Source: JAJDNW01 sp039714495 (GTDB taxonomy: Bacteria > Desulfobacterota > Desulfobacteria > Desulfobacterales > B30-G6). From it: a stretch of 6,536 nucleotides of DNA. Location of the stretch: NCBI GenBank assembly GCA_039714495.1, contig JBDLJD010000200.1, forward strand, positions 1-6,536, given 5' to 3'. Within the stretch, counting starts at the first letter, position 1. Each line of letters opens with the position of its first letter. The position numbers were made by a program, and so were the translations under genes. The notes under the pieces were generated by a model. That model was not told the origin of the DNA, made no database searches, and worked only from the letters and a program-made list of their open reading frames with translations. Positions 5,246-6,536 of the stretch are shown here, in pieces.

Positions 5246-6536
5246 ATGAGCGAATTGAATCCACAAAAATATGTGCTATCCCTGGATCTGGGCAGCAGCG
5301 GTCTCAAAACCGCTATTATTTCAGACAAGGGTGATGTCGCTGCCTATTGTTACGAACCGTACGGCACTATTGTTTTGCCGGGCGGTGGTGCAGAGCAGGA
5401 TGCCGAAATGTGGTGGAAACTCTGTCTCGAAACTTCGAAACGGGTTATCGCCGATTCCGGCGCTCCGACAGAGCAGATTGTGGGTATCTGCTGCGATTCT
5501 CAGTATTTTCTGACGATTCCGGTCAATGAGCATGTCGAACCGCTGATGAACTGTATTTCCTGGCGGGATACCCGCGGCGGAAAATATAACCGGGAAATGA
5601 TGAAGGGCTTTCCGGCAGTGCAGGGTATGAGTATCCGCAAGCTGATGAAGTTCATCCGCTACACCGGGGTTGCTCCCACCAAAGTTGGTGCTGACGCGTT
5701 GGCGCATATGCTGTTTGTCAAGCATGACCTCCCTGAAATTTACAACAAAACCCACAAGTTTCTGGAGCCTGTCGACTATCTCACATCACGCCTGACCGGG
5801 CGAATAACCGCATCCCAGCACACCGCCCTCACCATGATGCTGACATCAAATCGCAATTGGGGAGACAGGGAGTATTGCGAACCCCTGCTCAAGATGTCCG
5901 GTATCGATCAAGAGAAACTGCCGGAACTGCTCCCTAACGATGGAATCGTAGGCCGTATAACACCTGCAGTTGCCGAAGAACTTGGCCTTTCCACGGAAAC
6001 CCAGGTCATCTGCGGTATGTATGATAACCAGGCTGCCATCCCCGGCGCCGGAATTGTGGATATGCATCAGGGATTACTGCTGGTCAGCACCACCCTGAGC
6101 CTCAACGGTTACATTGATTCCAAGAAAACCGATATTTTCAACTCCATCGCATCCATTCCCAGCTGTCTGCCCGGTAAGTATATGCTGTTGTGCGAACAGG
6201 GCCTGGGCGGGAAATGTTTGGAATTCCACCTGAAAAATGTTGTCTGCCATGATGATGCATTAAATGTTGCGGATATGCCAGAAGATGCACATGAACGCTT
6301 GAACGAAATGGCGGCGGAAGTGCCACCGGGTGCCGACGGCGTCATGTTCTTGCCATGGCTGACTGGATCCTATGCCCCGTCCGAAAACCGAAATGTCCGG
6401 GGGGCATTTTTCAACCTCTCACTGGAGACAAACCGCCGTCATCTCACCCGTTCTGTCATGGAAGGGGTGGCCTTCAACAGCCGGGCCGCGTTGGGAACGG
6501 TTGAAAAATTCATTGGAAAGAAATTTGACAGCCTTC
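5246..6536 (+). CDS. FGGY-family carbohydrate kinase, xylulokinase-like (3' end beyond the window)
   Basis: An open frame of 430 codons runs off the right edge; full family members are about 480-530 residues, so most of the protein is present. It should transfer phosphate from ATP to a sugar, polyol or similar hydroxyl compound in the cytoplasm. Visible features are the N-terminal ATPase-fold loop DLGSSGLKT (14-22), SWRDTR (105-110) of the sugar-binding half, PVDYLTSRLTG in the middle, and the catalytic base Asp260 in GMYDNQAAIPGAG. Late segments GVMFLPWLTGSYAP and VMEGVAFNSRAAL belong to the C-terminal FGGY domain. At the place of the xylulokinase SGQMHG motif it reads CCDSQYF (Ser85-Gln86-Tyr87), so D-xylulose is unlikely to be the true substrate. 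Its position suggests it phosphorylates the compound used by the upstream lyase module, or salvages a related sugar. Confidence 0.92.
   Translation, partial: MSELNPQKYVLSLDLGSSGLKTAIISDKGDVAAYCYEPYGTIVLPGGGAEQDAEMWWKLCLETSKRVIADSGAPTEQIVGICCDSQYFLTIPVNEHVEPLMNCISWRDTRGGKYNREMMKGFPAVQGMSIRKLMKFIRYTGVAPTKVGADALAHMLFVKHDLPEIYNKTHKFLEPVDYLTSRLTGRITASQHTALTMMLTSNRNWGDREYCEPLLKMSGIDQEKLPELLPNDGIVGRITPAVAEELGLSTETQVICGMYDNQAAIPGAGIVDMHQGLLLVSTTLSLNGYIDSKKTDIFNSIASIPSCLPGKYMLLCEQGLGGKCLEFHLKNVVCHDDALNVADMPEDAHERLNEMAAEVPPGADGVMFLPWLTGSYAPSENRNVRGAFFNLSLETNRRHLTRSVMEGVAFNSRAALGTVEKFIGKKFDSL

Noticed and set aside
4570..5328. 252-residue open frame on the minus strand
   Set aside because: It is antisense to the strongly conserved lyase C-terminus and the start of the kinase. 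It shows no recognisable domain, and the forward reading matches family motifs throughout.

Overview
The window looks like a piece of chromosome from a strictly anaerobic bacterium. The main reason is a gene with a complete tungsten-type aldehyde:ferredoxin oxidoreductase (AOR) module, a family largely confined to anaerobes. Moderate GC, strong AGGAGG-type ribosome binding sites and the overall style would fit a sulfate-reducing or syntrophic Desulfobacterota member, but no marker gene here fixes the taxon.

Layout. Positions 1-57 may hold the last codons of a rightward gene cut by the window edge; this is weak. Positions 178-945 (minus strand) encode a complete Sir2-family NAD-dependent protein deacetylase. 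Positions 946-1432 are a gene-free divergent intergenic region with a likely sir2 promoter, several inverted repeats, and a good sigma70-like promoter followed at once by a palindrome that looks like a TetR-type operator. Then come three same-strand genes separated by 68 and 34 nt: a BetI-like TetR regulator (1433-2029), a 1037-residue two-module enzyme (2098-5211), and an FGGY-family carbohydrate kinase running off the right edge (5246-6536+).

The centrepiece is the 1037-residue protein. Its first ~560 residues are an AOR with recognisable pterin-binding segments, four candidate Fe-S cysteines and an active-site His. Its last ~455 residues are a full-length PLP-dependent sphingosine-1-phosphate-lyase-like domain (Schiff-base Lys832 in DTHKYAYGPKG). 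Both homologies lie in one uninterrupted reading frame. S1P lyases split phosphorylated amino alcohols into an aldehyde and phosphoethanolamine, and AORs oxidise aldehydes to acids while reducing ferredoxin. The fusion therefore suggests an enzyme that makes an aldehyde in one module and oxidises it in the other. A kinase directly downstream could supply a phosphorylated substrate, and the TetR protein could switch the operon on when the substrate is present. The substrate is unknown: a His of the lyase NPLH motif appears to be replaced by Gln, and the kinase lacks the classical xylulokinase substrate motif. The compound need not be a sphingolipid.
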